In this document: piece by piece, positions 1-8,719 of the stretch
How positions within the stretch are numbered: position 1 is the stretch's first letter
How the letters are laid out: every line of letters begins with the position of its first letter
NCBI RefSeq assembly: GCF_050113715.1
Contig: NZ_JBNJQR010000012.1
Coordinates: 72,871-136,870 of the forward strand
Length of the DNA: 64,000 nt
Reading direction: 5' to 3'
Source of the DNA: Brevibacillus_H ginsengisoli
GTDB taxonomy: Bacteria; Bacillota; Bacilli; Brevibacillales; Brevibacillaceae
Translations under genes and position numbers: made by a program
The notes under the pieces: generated by a model
Database searches by the model: none
Told to the model about the DNA's origin: nothing
The model's input: the letters and a program-made list of their open reading frames with translations, nothing else

Positions 1-2502
1 TTCCCTTGCCAATTCGCGCTCAATCGCTTCACGGACAAGCGTTGGATTGTATTCCAGTACATACGTCTGCACAGGGAATCGATTCTCTGGCGGCGTTTCA
101 ATGACCGACAAATCACGTACACCCAGCATGGACATATGCAGCGTTCGCGGAATTGGTGTTGCCGTCAGTGTCATGACGTCTACATTCGTCTTTAATTGCT
201 TCAACTTTTCTTTGTGGCTTACGCCAAAGCGCTGTTCTTCATCCACAATTAAGAGACCCAAATCACGAAACTGCACATCTTTGGACAGCACACGATGGGT
301 ACCGATGACGACATCAACCGTACCTTCCTTTAATCCTTTCATCGTCGCTGTCTGGTCTTTACGGGAACGGAATCGACTTAATACTTCGACCCGAATCGGA
401 TAGTCGGCAAATCGCTCAGAGAAGGTTTGGTAATGCTGCTGTGCCAAAATCGTGGTCGGAACCAAGACCGCCACTTGTTTGCCATCCATCACTGATTTAA
501 ACGCGGCACGAATGGCTACCTCTGTTTTACCGTAACCTACGTCACCGCACACAAGGCGATCCATTGGTCTTTTATTCTCCATATCGGCTTTCACTTCGGC
601 AATGGCGCGAAGCTGGTCCGTTGTCTCCTGGTACGGGAACATGGCCTCGAATTCACGTTGCTCCGCCGTATCCTGATGGAACGCGTAGCCAACCGCAGAT
701 TCGCGGGCGGCGTACAGCTTGATTAAATCTTCAGCAATGTCTTTGACCGACGATTTAACCTTATTCTTAACGCGCTTCCACTCACTGCCACCCAAGCTGT
801 AGATTTTCGGCTCGTTCTCTTCGCTTGCTACGTACTTCTGGACATGATCAATCTGCTCAATTGGCACAAACAAACTGTCGCCGCCCGCATAGCGAATATG
901 AAGATAATCCTTATGAATCCCGAGAATTTCTTTAGTTTCAATCCCTAAGTATTTCCCGATCCCGTGATTGATGTGAACCACGTAATCACCTGGCTTCAAC
1001 TCCAGATAATTCTTGATTCGCTCAGCGTTGGTCATGTTTTGCTGAACTTTACGGGCTTTGCGCTGCTTGGCGGTAAATACTTCCCCTTCCGTCACCACAA
1101 TGAAGTGATTCAACGGCAATTCGAACCCGGATTGCAGGTTTCCGATGATAATGGTTGGTCTGCCTGGCGGTACGACCGTAATTGAATCGAGAAGTAAATC
1201 AGCTTCCATCTCATAATCGTGCAGGACGCGTTCCAAGCGTTTGGCACGCTCCGCATCCGCTGCGATGAAGACAATTCGGTTGTTACCTTTTTTCCAACGA
1301 GCGAGCTCGTTTTTTAACACATTCATTTGACCATGGAAATTCTGCATGGTTCGGCAGTTGAAGTTTACGATGTTTTGCGGTTGGGTTTTAGGTATCTGCC
1401 TAAGAAATAGAGAAAGGTAAATAATTTGTCGGCGTGAATCGGTTACAATCTCGTCGTAGCTGGTTGAGAGCGTCAGATTAAACATGAACTCTCCGTCATT
1501 GCTTCTTGACGTCAGCCATTCGGTTTCTTCTTTTTGGAGCTGTCCCGCCGTTTCGAGTACCCGTGAAGGTTCGTCGATCAGCAAGACTGTATCTTGTGGC
1601 AAATAGTTAAGAATTGTCTCATTCATTGGATAAATGGCAGAGATATAGCTGTACAGATGAGAGAAGCGATGGCCCTCTTGCATCACTTCAATGTCTCCGC
1701 CGATCTTTTTCATCAGTCGTTCCTTGGTTGACGAATCCTTTACTTTGTCAATCGTCTCGCCTAGCTTCTTCTCCAAGCGAACAGCCGATTCTCTAAGCGT
1801 CTCTTGGCTGACGATCATTTCTTGAGCAGGGCCGATCGTGTAACTCTGAACCGTCTCTTTGGAACGCTGTGTCGCCATATCAAATGTACGAATGGAATCG
1901 ATGACAACATCAAACAACTCGATGCGCAGCGGCCATTCAGAGTCAATTGGGTACAAATCCACAATTCCTCCGCGGACACTTACTTCACCTTTGCGTTCAA
2001 CCAAATCCACTCGTTCATATCCAAACTCTATTAACCTATTTAAGAATTCATCCAATTCTAGTTCTTGGCCCACCTGCAGTTCAATCTGTGAGCTTCTCCA
2101 GACTTCAGCAGGGACAATAAACCGACGGAGCCCGGCAAACGGGATAACTAAAATACCCGTAAAGCCTTGGGCTAAACGGTTGTATACCTGAACTCGTTGC
2201 GCTAGCATCTCTGGACTGGCAATCGCTAATTCCGAACCAATTAATTCATTGGCTGGAAAGAGCAACAATTGGTCGTTAGCTACTAATTCAGTTAAATCTT
2301 CATATACTTTTTGTGCCTGATACATGTTATGGGTGACAATACAGAGCGGCCGTTTACCCTCTTGATAGAGAGCAGCCATTAATACTTGGCGCGAAGAACC
2401 CGCAAGACCTGCTATTAATTGCTCATGTAATCCCCTTGTCAAGCCGGCAGCAATGGTCCCAAAATTGGAGTCTTCTCTAAAGGGATTGATGATGACTTGC
2501 AT
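1..2502 (-). CDS. mfd: Transcription-repair coupling factor Mfd (C-terminus beyond window edge)
   Basis: ATP-driven DNA translocase that removes stalled RNA polymerase at lesions and recruits UvrA. The frame is open for 834 codons from an ATG at 2502 (MQVIINPFRED) to the window edge, so roughly the last quarter of the usual ~1150-1180 residues is outside. Visible parts in order: the UvrB-like N-terminal damage-recognition half, with a VSVRGGIVDLYPID motif near residue 165; the RNA-polymerase-interaction region with NHGIGKYLGIE; then the translocase with Walker A GDVGYGKTEVA near residue 650, the DEEQ box near 754 and TATPIPRTLHMS. Its place next to fin and pth is the standard Bacillales order. 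An upstream ATG at 2506 is out of frame. Confidence 0.97.
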   Translation of the reverse strand, partial: MQVIINPFREDSNFGTIAAGLTRGLHEQLIAGLAGSSRQVLMAALYQEGKRPLCIVTHNMYQAQKVYEDLTELVANDQLLLFPANELIGSELAIASPEMLAQRVQVYNRLAQGFTGILVIPFAGLRRFIVPAEVWRSSQIELQVGQELELDEFLNRLIEFGYERVDLVERKGEVSVRGGIVDLYPIDSEWPLRIELFDVVIDSIRTFDMATQRSKETVQSYTIGPAQEMIVSQETLRESAVRLEKKLGETIDKVKDSSTKERLMKKIGGDIEVMQEGHRFSHLYSYISAIYPMNETILNYLPQDTVLLIDEPSRVLETAGQLQKEETEWLTSRSNDGEFMFNLTLSTSYDEIVTDSRRQIIYLSLFLRQIPKTQPQNIVNFNCRTMQNFHGQMNVLKNELARWKKGNNRIVFIAADAERAKRLERVLHDYEMEADLLLDSITVVPPGRPTIIIGNLQSGFELPLNHFIVVTEGEVFTAKQRKARKVQQNMTNAERIKNYLELKPGDYVVHINHGIGKYLGIETKEILGIHKDYLHIRYAGGDSLFVPIEQIDHVQKYVASEENEPKIYSLGGSEWKRVKNKVKSSVKDIAEDLIKLYAARESAVGYAFHQDTAEQREFEAMFPYQETTDQLRAIAEVKADMENKRPMDRLVCGDVGYGKTEVAIRAAFKSVMDGKQVAVLVPTTILAQQHYQTFSERFADYPIRVEVLSRFRSRKDQTATMKGLKEGTVDVVIGTHRVLSKDVQFRDLGLLIVDEEQRFGVSHKEKLKQLKTNVDVMTLTATPIPRTLHMSMLGVRDLSVIETPPENRFPVQTYVLEYNPTLVREAIERELARE

Positions 2503-2645
2503 TCATTCGTCTCCTCTCCGGCCTTTCTCTCATGCGAAAATGCCCACCTGACTGATCATTATTAGCCGTCGGGCGGGGTCTCGCAATTCCAAATAAGCCT
2601 TAGCTTAACGTAAGCCAAGGCCACATTGTACTTAAGCCTTCATCC

Positions 2646-2876
2646 TTATTGCAGCGGGTTTCCTACCAGACTCAGCTCTGGATTCTGGTCTAGCGCATCC
2701 CGACAGTAGTCGCATAAAATACGGATTACCGTATCCCCGCCTTGTTCTTTCGATATTATATGTTGACGTTCTTCTGGGGTCAAGGAACTAAACCCTAATC
2801 GGTCTTCCGAGATATCAGAACGAGCGATCTCACCTATTCTCATCCCACAGCAACGACATTCATAGCGATAACTCAT
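2646..2876 (-). CDS. fin: Anti-sigma-F factor Fin (YabK)
   Basis: Small forespore protein that in B. subtilis binds sigma F and helps the switch from sigma F to sigma G. This 76-residue protein has the family pattern: an N-terminal CRCCG pair and a C-terminal CDYC pair (probable zinc ligands) around a conserved GFSSLTPEER core, ending near DQNPELSL. The length equals B. subtilis Fin when the ATG at 2876 is used. That ATG has a GGGGGGTGG ribosome-binding site at good spacing, whereas a GTG nine bases upstream (2885) does not. It sits between pth and mfd as in B. subtilis. No sigma-F promoter was assigned. Confidence 0.9.
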   Translation of the reverse strand: MSYRYECRCCGMRIGEIARSDISEDRLGFSSLTPEERQHIISKEQGGDTVIRILCDYCRDALDQNPELSLVGNPLQ

Positions 2877-2960
2877 ACGTGCCACCCCCCGTACATCTAC
2901 ACACTCAGTATGTCCGAAACTACGAGGGAAAATACGAGAAAGCCCGTATAAAACAGCATT

Positions 2961-3524
2961 CTAAAGGCTATTAAATTTATTCATCACATTCGGGAAGCTT
3001 TCCTTTAACCAATAAACAGACGCTTCCGCAGCTTGCTCAATCGCTTGCTTAATCTCTTGTTGATCCGCCTTAGAAAAAGTACCGAGGACATAGTCACTTA
3101 CACTTCTACCTGGCTGTGGACGATCGATACCAATCTTAATCCGTTTAAAATCTTGCGTCCCTAGGTGAGCGATCAAGGATTTGATTCCGTTGTGTCCGCC
3201 CGCGCTTCCTTTTCCGCGCAGACGCAGTTTACCAACAGGAAGGTCCAAATCATCATAAATCACCAAAATATCCTCGTGTGTCAGCTTATAGAATTTTAAA
3301 ATCTCACTGACCGATTCACCCGATAGATTCATGTACGTCTGCGGTTTGACCAACAGCACCTTTTCCATTCCGATGCGGCCTTCTCCGACTAGGGCTCGAA
3401 ACTTCTGCTGACCTACCGGGATATCCCACTGTTTACTAATTGTATCTATGGTCATAAACCCGACATTATGTCTGGTATCCTCATATTTTTTCCCTGGATT
3501 GCCCAGTCCGATGATCACTTTCAC
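2961..3524 (-). CDS. pth: Peptidyl-tRNA hydrolase (SpoVC)
   Basis: Hydrolyses peptidyl-tRNA that drops off ribosomes, releasing tRNA; in B. subtilis the gene is essential and was first found as spoVC. The 187-residue protein begins MKVIIGLGNPGKKYE. The catalytic histidine is in DTRHNVGF (residue 19), with the other conserved asparagines in GLGNPG, TYMNLSG and GGHNGIKS and the aspartate in YDDLDLPVG. Start: a GTG at 3524 with GGAGG eight bases upstream. The frame stays open further upstream, but that extension does not match the family. It lies downstream of ctc, separated by a terminator. Confidence 0.96.
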   Translation of the reverse strand: MKVIIGLGNPGKKYEDTRHNVGFMTIDTISKQWDIPVGQQKFRALVGEGRIGMEKVLLVKPQTYMNLSGESVSEILKFYKLTHEDILVIYDDLDLPVGKLRLRGKGSAGGHNGIKSLIAHLGTQDFKRIKIGIDRPQPGRSVSDYVLGTFSKADQQEIKQAIEQAAEASVYWLKESFPNVMNKFNSL

Positions 3525-3661
3525 GAATAATTCCTCCATCTTGTGTTCCCGACAAACGGTCAACCCGTTTTTCACAGAAAATAAGCCGTTCCTCTCATTT
3601 TACATGATTCGTGACCGGATAAAAAGAAACCTTTGTTGACACAATCCGGGGAGCAAATAAT

Positions 3662-3693
3662 AGGAAAAGGAGCACCGTTCGACAGGTGCCCCT
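3662..3693 (-). terminator. Intrinsic terminator after ctc
   Basis: On the minus strand GGGGCACC and GGTGCTCC form an 8-bp stem followed by TTTTCC, ten bases past the ctc stop. It may reduce read-through from ctc into pth. Confidence 0.8.
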
Positions 3694-3702
3694 CCGATCG
3701 TT

Positions 3703-4323
3703 TTATACAGTTTTTGCTTGTTCCACGGGAGAACCCGCTGTTTCGGCAACAGCCTCCGCTGCCCCCTCGGCATTCTCGGCTTCGCCTGTTTTCGCTTTTG
3801 GCACCAAGACACTGACGATCACTTCAAGTTCATCCAACCCCAAATCCACATTGGGATTGACTTGCAAATCCTTCACAAGAATCACGTCACCAATCTGCAG
3901 TCCTTCCACATCGACTGTGAAGCTCTCAGGAATGTCTCTTGGAAGGCAGGAGACTTCTACGCTGTGTCTCACAAGTGAGGCAATTCCATATTCCGGATCG
4001 CCTACGAGATGGATCGGAACTGAAGTATGTACTTTTTCATTCATGTTAATTTGTTTGAAATCAGCATGCAGCAGATTCCCTTGAACAGGGTGACGTTGCA
4101 ATTCGTACACCATTACATTGTGCTCCTGCCCGTTTACGTTTAATTTAAACGGTAGATTAGTCGGTTGTTTTCTGAGCGCCATATCTAAATCTTTCGCATT
4201 GACCTTCAAAGAGAGATTGTATTGGTCACTCCCGTACAGAACCGTTGGAATCCATCCTTCTCGCCGAAGCTGATTCGATTGACGATCCTTTGAGTCTCGA
4301 ATGAATGCGTGAATCGTTTGCAC
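3703..4323 (-). CDS. ctc: Ribosomal protein L25/Ctc, general stress form with TL5 C-terminal domain
   Basis: Binds 5S rRNA in the large ribosomal subunit; in B. subtilis Ctc is induced by general stress through sigma B. The 206-residue protein has an N-terminal L25 beta-barrel (about residues 1-95, with REGWIPTVLYG) and the C-terminal TL5/CTC domain (about 95-190, VPIHLVGDPEYG), then an acidic Ala/Glu-rich tail (AENAEGAAEAVAETAG). Start: GTG at 4323, nine bases after GGAGGAGG. That ribosome-binding site lies inside the 3' arm of the strong hairpin at 4327-4390, so initiation is probably controlled by RNA folding. A sigma-B promoter was not identified. Confidence 0.93.
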   Translation of the reverse strand: MQTIHAFIRDSKDRQSNQLRREGWIPTVLYGSDQYNLSLKVNAKDLDMALRKQPTNLPFKLNVNGQEHNVMVYELQRHPVQGNLLHADFKQINMNEKVHTSVPIHLVGDPEYGIASLVRHSVEVSCLPRDIPESFTVDVEGLQIGDVILVKDLQVNPNVDLGLDELEVIVSVLVPKAKTGEAENAEGAAEAVAETAGSPVEQAKTV

Positions 4324-4326
4324 AGC

Positions 4327-4390
4327 AAAAAACCTCCTCCGACAAACTAGAAATCGTTTCCTTTCTAGCTTGTCCATCCGAGGAGGTTTT
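4327..4390 (-). promoter_or_regulatory. prs-ctc intergenic terminator hairpin that sequesters the ctc ribosome-binding site
   Basis: On the minus-strand RNA the arms 4380-4390 (AAAACCTCCTC) and 4329-4339 (GAGGAGGTTTT) pair perfectly over 11 bp. The inner arms 4362-4374 and 4341-4353 pair over 13 bp with one G-U. The arms are separated by an asymmetric internal loop (GGATG opposite G) and capped by GGAAACGA. The stem ends in a T-run, so it can act as the prs terminator. The GGAGGAGG in its 3' arm is also the only good ribosome-binding site for ctc. What is inferred is that one structure both limits read-through and hides the ctc start. Confidence 0.75.
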
Positions 4391-4413
4391 GAATCAATAA
4401 CTGGTAATTGTCA

Positions 4414-5364
4414 TTAATCGAACAGCTTGCTTACCGACAACTCTTCATGTACCCGAATGATCGCTTCCCCGATAATCGGCGCAACGGAGAGAACATTGAT
4501 CTTATCGATCATTTTATCTTCTGCCAACGGAATGGTATTGGTCACAACCAATTCACGAATTTTGGAATTCGCAATTCGCTCAATGGCAGGTCCAGACAGT
4601 ACAGGATGTGTACAGCAAGCGTAAACATCACGCGCTCCCGCCTCGATCAATGCGCTAGCGGCCAATGAAATCGTTCCAGCCGTATCAATAATGTCGTCAA
4701 TAATAATTGCGGTTTTGCCTTCAATATTGCCAACAATATTCATAACTTCCGCTACATTCGGCTCAGGACGGCGTTTATCAATAATCGCAATTGGAGCTTC
4801 CAGTCTTTCTGCCAACTTACGAGCGCGGGTAACCCCTCCATGATCAGGGGAAACGACTACGATATCAGACAACCCTTTTTCACTGAAGTAATTCGCAAGG
4901 ATTGGTACTCCAAGAAGATGATCCACTGGAATATCGAAGAATCCTTGAATTTGAGTCGCGTGCAAATCCATTGTAATCACGCGATGAGCACCAGCTGTCT
5001 CAATCAGATTCGCAACAAGTTTCGCTGTGATAGGATCACGAGCGCGAGCTTTACGGTCTTGACGAGCATAGCCATAATAAGGAATGACCACATTGATGCT
5101 TTTCGCAGACGCGCGTTTCAATGCGTCTACCATGACAAGCAACTCCATTAGGCTTTCGTTTACTGGTGCGCTTGTTGGTTGAATTACGAACACGTCACAG
5201 CCACGAACGCTTTCATTCAACTTGATTCGGCACTCCCCATCACTAAAGCGGATTGCTTCAGCATTTCCAAGCGCCAAACCAATATGTTGAGCGATTTCAT
5301 GAGAAAGCTGTGGATTCGCATTACAAGTAAATACCTTCAGTTTCGGGTCGCGGTAGTTAGCCAT
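4414..5364 (-). CDS. prs: Ribose-phosphate pyrophosphokinase (PRPP synthetase)
   Basis: Makes PRPP from ribose 5-phosphate and ATP for purine, pyrimidine, histidine and NAD synthesis. The 316-residue protein starts MANYRDPKLKVF. It has the class I signatures: the flexible-loop region YYGYARQDRKARARDPI (about residues 95-111), the metal- and PRPP-binding region MDLHATQIQGFFD (about 127-139), SPDHGGVTRARKLA, and the ribose-phosphate loop DDIIDTAGT (about 219-227). Start: ATG at 5364 after GGGAGG; the upstream open frame is not family-like. It is probably co-transcribed with glmU, whose stop is 34 bases away. The product feeds the purine pathway controlled by PurR in this window. Confidence 0.97.
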   Translation of the reverse strand: MANYRDPKLKVFTCNANPQLSHEIAQHIGLALGNAEAIRFSDGECRIKLNESVRGCDVFVIQPTSAPVNESLMELLVMVDALKRASAKSINVVIPYYGYARQDRKARARDPITAKLVANLIETAGAHRVITMDLHATQIQGFFDIPVDHLLGVPILANYFSEKGLSDIVVVSPDHGGVTRARKLAERLEAPIAIIDKRRPEPNVAEVMNIVGNIEGKTAIIIDDIIDTAGTISLAASALIEAGARDVYACCTHPVLSGPAIERIANSKIRELVVTNTIPLAEDKMIDKINVLSVAPIIGEAIIRVHEELSVSKLFD

Positions 5365-5398
5365 TCTCTTAAAAAACCTCCCGTTATTATTCGTTATT

Positions 5399-6769
5399 CT
5401 ACTTACGTGGCAATTTAGTGGCATATCCTAGTTTATTCACTTGGCGTTCTCGCGCAATCGCCAGAGCGTCATCAGGCACATCTTGATTTATTGTCGAACC
5501 AGCGGCAACATAGGCGCCTTTTCCTACTTGAACCGGTGCAACCAAGTTGGAATTGCATCCAATAAAGGAATGATCTCCTACAATGGTTTTATGCTTATCC
5601 TTACCGTCGTAATTAACCGTAATGGAACCGCATCCAATATTGACCCCTTCGCCAATCTCAGCATCACCAATGTAGCTGAGATGAGGAACTTTGGTTCCTT
5701 TGCCAATCTTGGCGTTCTTCAATTCAACAAAATCTCCGACCTTAGCCTGCGACCCAATCAAGCTTCCTGGCCTTACATACGCGTAAGGTCCTACTATCGC
5801 CTGGGTTTCCACTTGGCTGTCCACAAGCACAGAATAGGTAATCGTTACTTGACTCTCTACAACTACATTCTTCAAATCGGTTTGAGGTCCAATTACGCAG
5901 TCATCACCGATAACAGTCTTACCGCGCAGGATAGTACCTGGGTGAAGAATCGTATCAGAACCGATCACTACACCTGATTCAATATAAGTGGAGGCTGGAT
6001 CAATGATCGTAACTCCATTACGCATATGATTCTCGTTGATTCGTCTGCGCATATAAGCTTCCGCTTGAGATAATTGTACGCGGTCGTTCACACCCATCGT
6101 TTCATCCGGGTCCAAAGAGACATAAGCGGAGATTTTATCTCCAGCTTCACGCAAAATCCCGATACAATCTGTAATATAATACTCACCTTGAGCATTATTG
6201 TTGCGCAATTGAGACAGAGTTTGTAAGAGCTTTTGATTATCAAAACAGTAGATCCCTGTATTGATTTCTGTAATGGCTCTTTCTTCAGGTGTTGCATCTT
6301 TCTGTTCTACAATTCGCAACACTTCGCCGCTATCATCACGAATAATCCGACCATAGCCGGTAGGGTCCGATAAAGTAGCTGTTAATACAGTAGCAGCCGA
6401 TTGCTGTTCCTGATGGAAGTGAAGGAAAGCGGTTAAAGTTTCTTGAGAGAGAAGTGGAACATCACCGTAGAGAATCAGGGTTGTCCCTTCTTTGTTTTCT
6501 AGAAGTGGCGCAGCTTGTTGAACCGCGTGTCCTGTGCCTAGCTGTTGAGCTTGCAAGGCATAAGAGACACTATCGCCCAACGTCTGCTGTACGATTTCTG
6601 CCCCGTGACCAACAACGACGATTCTATCCTTCACCTGCATGGCTTCCAGGGTGTCAACAACATGTTGAACCATTGGTTTGCCGCAAACGGGATGAAGAAC
6701 TTTATACAGCTTTGACTTCATTCTCGTACCTTGTCCAGCAGCGAGAACGACGGCATGTATTGTAGACAT
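5399..6769 (-). CDS. glmU: Bifunctional GlcN-1-P acetyltransferase / GlcNAc-1-P uridyltransferase
   Basis: Makes UDP-N-acetylglucosamine for peptidoglycan and teichoic acids. The 456-residue protein equals B. subtilis GlmU (GcaD) in length. The N-terminal pyrophosphorylase domain (about 1-230) has LAAGQGTRMKS and YGDVPLL. The C-terminal left-handed beta-helix (about 250-450) shows the hexapeptide pattern, for example VIGSDTILHPGTILRG and HLSYIGDAEIGEGVNIGCG. Start: ATG at 6769, five bases after GGAGGG. It heads the glmU-prs unit, with spoVG upstream across its own terminator. Confidence 0.97.
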   Translation of the reverse strand: MSTIHAVVLAAGQGTRMKSKLYKVLHPVCGKPMVQHVVDTLEAMQVKDRIVVVGHGAEIVQQTLGDSVSYALQAQQLGTGHAVQQAAPLLENKEGTTLILYGDVPLLSQETLTAFLHFHQEQQSAATVLTATLSDPTGYGRIIRDDSGEVLRIVEQKDATPEERAITEINTGIYCFDNQKLLQTLSQLRNNNAQGEYYITDCIGILREAGDKISAYVSLDPDETMGVNDRVQLSQAEAYMRRRINENHMRNGVTIIDPASTYIESGVVIGSDTILHPGTILRGKTVIGDDCVIGPQTDLKNVVVESQVTITYSVLVDSQVETQAIVGPYAYVRPGSLIGSQAKVGDFVELKNAKIGKGTKVPHLSYIGDAEIGEGVNIGCGSITVNYDGKDKHKTIVGDHSFIGCNSNLVAPVQVGKGAYVAAGSTINQDVPDDALAIARERQVNKLGYATKLPRK

Positions 6770-6982
6770 GTTAACCCTCCAGCATATAAGTTCCAACATG
6801 ACTATATCTTAATCGTATGGTGATTTCAAGAGAAGGTGAGTGATTTCCTCGATAATTTGACACCCGATCATACGCCAGATGGGAAGGAATAACAGTCCTT
6901 GTTTGTATTTATAAAGTTCCCAATTTTCAATCCTTTATTCGACCCTGAAGATGGACAACCAGATAAGAGATTTCATCGTTTA

Positions 6983-7020
6983 AAAAAAGAAAAAACACTA
7001 GGAACACATCGTCCTAGTGT
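6983..7020 (-). terminator. Intrinsic terminator after spoVG
   Basis: Minus strand: ACACTAGGA (7012-7020) pairs perfectly with TCCTAGTGT (6995-7003), followed by a long T-rich run. Confidence 0.9.
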
Positions 7021-7039
7021 TTTGCGGTTTATCGGGAAA

Positions 7040-7327
7040 TTAAGCGCCAGCTTCCACTTGGGCTTCTTCTTCCAAACCTACTCGATCGTATTCGGCCAGA
7101 ACCGCTTGCTGGATTTTTTCACGAGTAGTCGAAGAAATTGGGTGAGCAATATCACGGAACTCCCCATCAGGAGTACGTTTGCTTGGCATTGCTACAAACA
7201 TCCCATTGTTGCCGTCAATCACACGAATGTCATGAACCACGAATTCATGGTCAATTGTAATGGAGGCAATCGCCTTCATTCTACCATCCGTATTCACCCG
7301 GCGGAGTCGTACGTCTGTTACTTCCAT
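7040..7327 (-). CDS. spoVG: SpoVG, RNA/DNA-binding septation and sporulation regulator
   Basis: Conserved small nucleic-acid-binding regulator; in B. subtilis it affects septation and cortex formation, is made under sigma H, and is repressed by AbrB. The sequence is close to the B. subtilis protein: MEVTDVRLRRVNTDG at the start, then HEFVVHDIRVIDGNNG and AMPSKRTPDGEFRDIAHP. Start: tandem ATGs at 7330 and 7327 follow AAAGGGAG; the second gives the family N-terminus and 95 residues. A sigma-H-like promoter lies upstream, and abrB is also in this window, so the classical AbrB/sigma-H control is plausible. Confidence 0.96.
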   Translation of the reverse strand: MEVTDVRLRRVNTDGRMKAIASITIDHEFVVHDIRVIDGNNGMFVAMPSKRTPDGEFRDIAHPISSTTREKIQQAVLAEYDRVGLEEEAQVEAGA

Positions 7328-7363
7328 CATGTTCACTCCCTTTATCTATATGAAACTTACTAT

Positions 7364-7393
7364 CTATTTCCACATGATGGTTAATTATTCCTT
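7364..7393 (-). promoter_or_regulatory. Sigma-H-like promoter of spoVG
   Basis: Minus strand: AAGGAAT (-35) and GAAATAG (-10) are spaced about as in the B. subtilis spoVG sigma-H promoter (AGGATTT...GAATTGAT), about 35 bases upstream of the spoVG start, in AT-rich DNA suited to AbrB binding. This rests on motif similarity only. Confidence 0.5.
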
Positions 7394-7433
7394 CAAGCAT
7401 TGAGAAAATTTGTAAAACAATTGGGCGAAAGTT

Positions 7434-7823
7434 CTATTTTTCGTCAATATATGCGATAACTTCGATTTCCACTTGAACGTCTTTAGGCAAACGAGCGACT
7501 TCAACCGTGGAACGGGCTGGACGATGCTCCCCGAAGTAATGTGCGTATACTTCATTTAAGCGGCCGAATTCATTCATATCTTTAATAAAGACAGTGGCCT
7601 TCACTACGTCTTGAAGAGATGCTCCCGCTTCCTTCAGGATGGCTTGCAGGTTATGAAACACCTGATGAGCTTGCTCTACAATGTCACCTGTTACCAAACT
7701 TCCATCTGGTTTCAGTGGAATCTGGCCTGAGGTATAGAGAAAAGGACCGACCTTGGTTGCTTGACTATAGGGACCAATTGCTGCTGGTGCCTCATTGGTA
7801 GCGATAAACGAAATTTTTGCCAT
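7434..7823 (-). CDS. ridA: RidA family reactive enamine/imine deaminase (YabJ)
   Basis: Hydrolyses reactive 2-aminoacrylate-type intermediates from PLP enzymes. The 129-residue protein carries the YjgF/RidA signature: AIGPYSQA near the N-terminus, YTSGQIPL, and the terminal RPARSTVEVARLP with the catalytic arginine, followed by VEIEVIAY. The start ATG at 7823 lies just after the purR stop, and its ribosome-binding site (GGAAGGG) is inside the end of purR, so the two are translationally linked, as in the B. subtilis purR-yabJ-spoVG cluster. Confidence 0.95.
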   Translation of the reverse strand: MAKISFIATNEAPAAIGPYSQATKVGPFLYTSGQIPLKPDGSLVTGDIVEQAHQVFHNLQAILKEAGASLQDVVKATVFIKDMNEFGRLNEVYAHYFGEHRPARSTVEVARLPKDVQVEIEVIAYIDEK

Positions 7824-7827
7824 CGTT

Positions 7828-8658
7828 CTACTTCCCTTCCTTGGTAAAGTAACTGCCTAGTTCAAGCTCGATTTGTTTTTCCTTCACATCAACATCTTGC
7901 AGCTTGGCAAGTGAGATATACTCGTCCACCAACCGTTCGGAAACATCCGCCGTTTCAACAAAAACCCCGCAGCCTACAACCGTAGCCTGGAATTCCTGCA
8001 GCAAATCAATCATTCCTCGAACAGTTCCGCCAGCTTTCATGAAGTCGTCGACAATAAGTACGCGAGATTTTTCCGCCAACGCTCGGCGGGCAAGAGACAT
8101 CGTCTGGATCCGCTTGCTTGACCCTGATACATAATTAATGCTTACAACCGAGCCTTCCGTTACCTTGTTATCCCGGCGAACAATGACCACCGGAACATTC
8201 AAATAAGTAGCGGTTGCATAAGCAAGCGGTATTCCTTTGGTCTCCACCGTCATGACCACTTCTACATCCTTGTCAGCGAATGCGGAAGCAAACAACTTCC
8301 CGATCTTCCCAAGTGTCTTGGGGTTGCCCAGTATGTCGGACATATACAAATATCCGCCAGGCAAGAGACGTTCAGGCTTAGCTAATTGAATTAAAAGCTC
8401 TTCCATGAACACCTTGGCTTGTGTCTCATCGGTGCGCGGAATGTATTTCACTCCACCTGCCGCACCAGCAACCGTCTTCAAAACTCCTACGCCTTCGCTT
8501 TCAAATGCCTCTTTGATGATCGACAAATCTTCACTAATGGAAGACTTCGCTGAACCGTACTCTTCCGAAAACATCGTAAGCGGGATTAAGGTATGTGGAT
8601 GCGCGAGCAAATACTGCGTCATATCCACCAGGCGTGCGCTTCTGCGCAATTTCTTCAT
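7828..8658 (-). CDS. purR: Purine operon repressor PurR
   Basis: Represses purine-synthesis genes in the absence of PRPP, which acts as inducer. The 276-residue protein has an N-terminal winged-helix domain (about 1-75, starting MKKLRRSARLVDMTQYL) and a C-terminal phosphoribosyltransferase-like domain (about 80-270). The PRPP loop is VLIVDDFMKAGGTV and the PRT fold motif GIPLAYATA. Start: ATG at 8658 eight bases after GGAGG. A possible target inside the window is the PurBox-like CGAACGT sequence upstream of the guaB promoter. Confidence 0.96.
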   Translation of the reverse strand: MKKLRRSARLVDMTQYLLAHPHTLIPLTMFSEEYGSAKSSISEDLSIIKEAFESEGVGVLKTVAGAAGGVKYIPRTDETQAKVFMEELLIQLAKPERLLPGGYLYMSDILGNPKTLGKIGKLFASAFADKDVEVVMTVETKGIPLAYATATYLNVPVVIVRRDNKVTEGSVVSINYVSGSSKRIQTMSLARRALAEKSRVLIVDDFMKAGGTVRGMIDLLQEFQATVVGCGVFVETADVSERLVDEYISLAKLQDVDVKEKQIELELGSYFTKEGK

Positions 8659-8719
8659 CCTTCAATCCTCCAAACAAAATCCGAATATTATGTTGTTAAT
8701 GTATCACTTATGTACGGAT

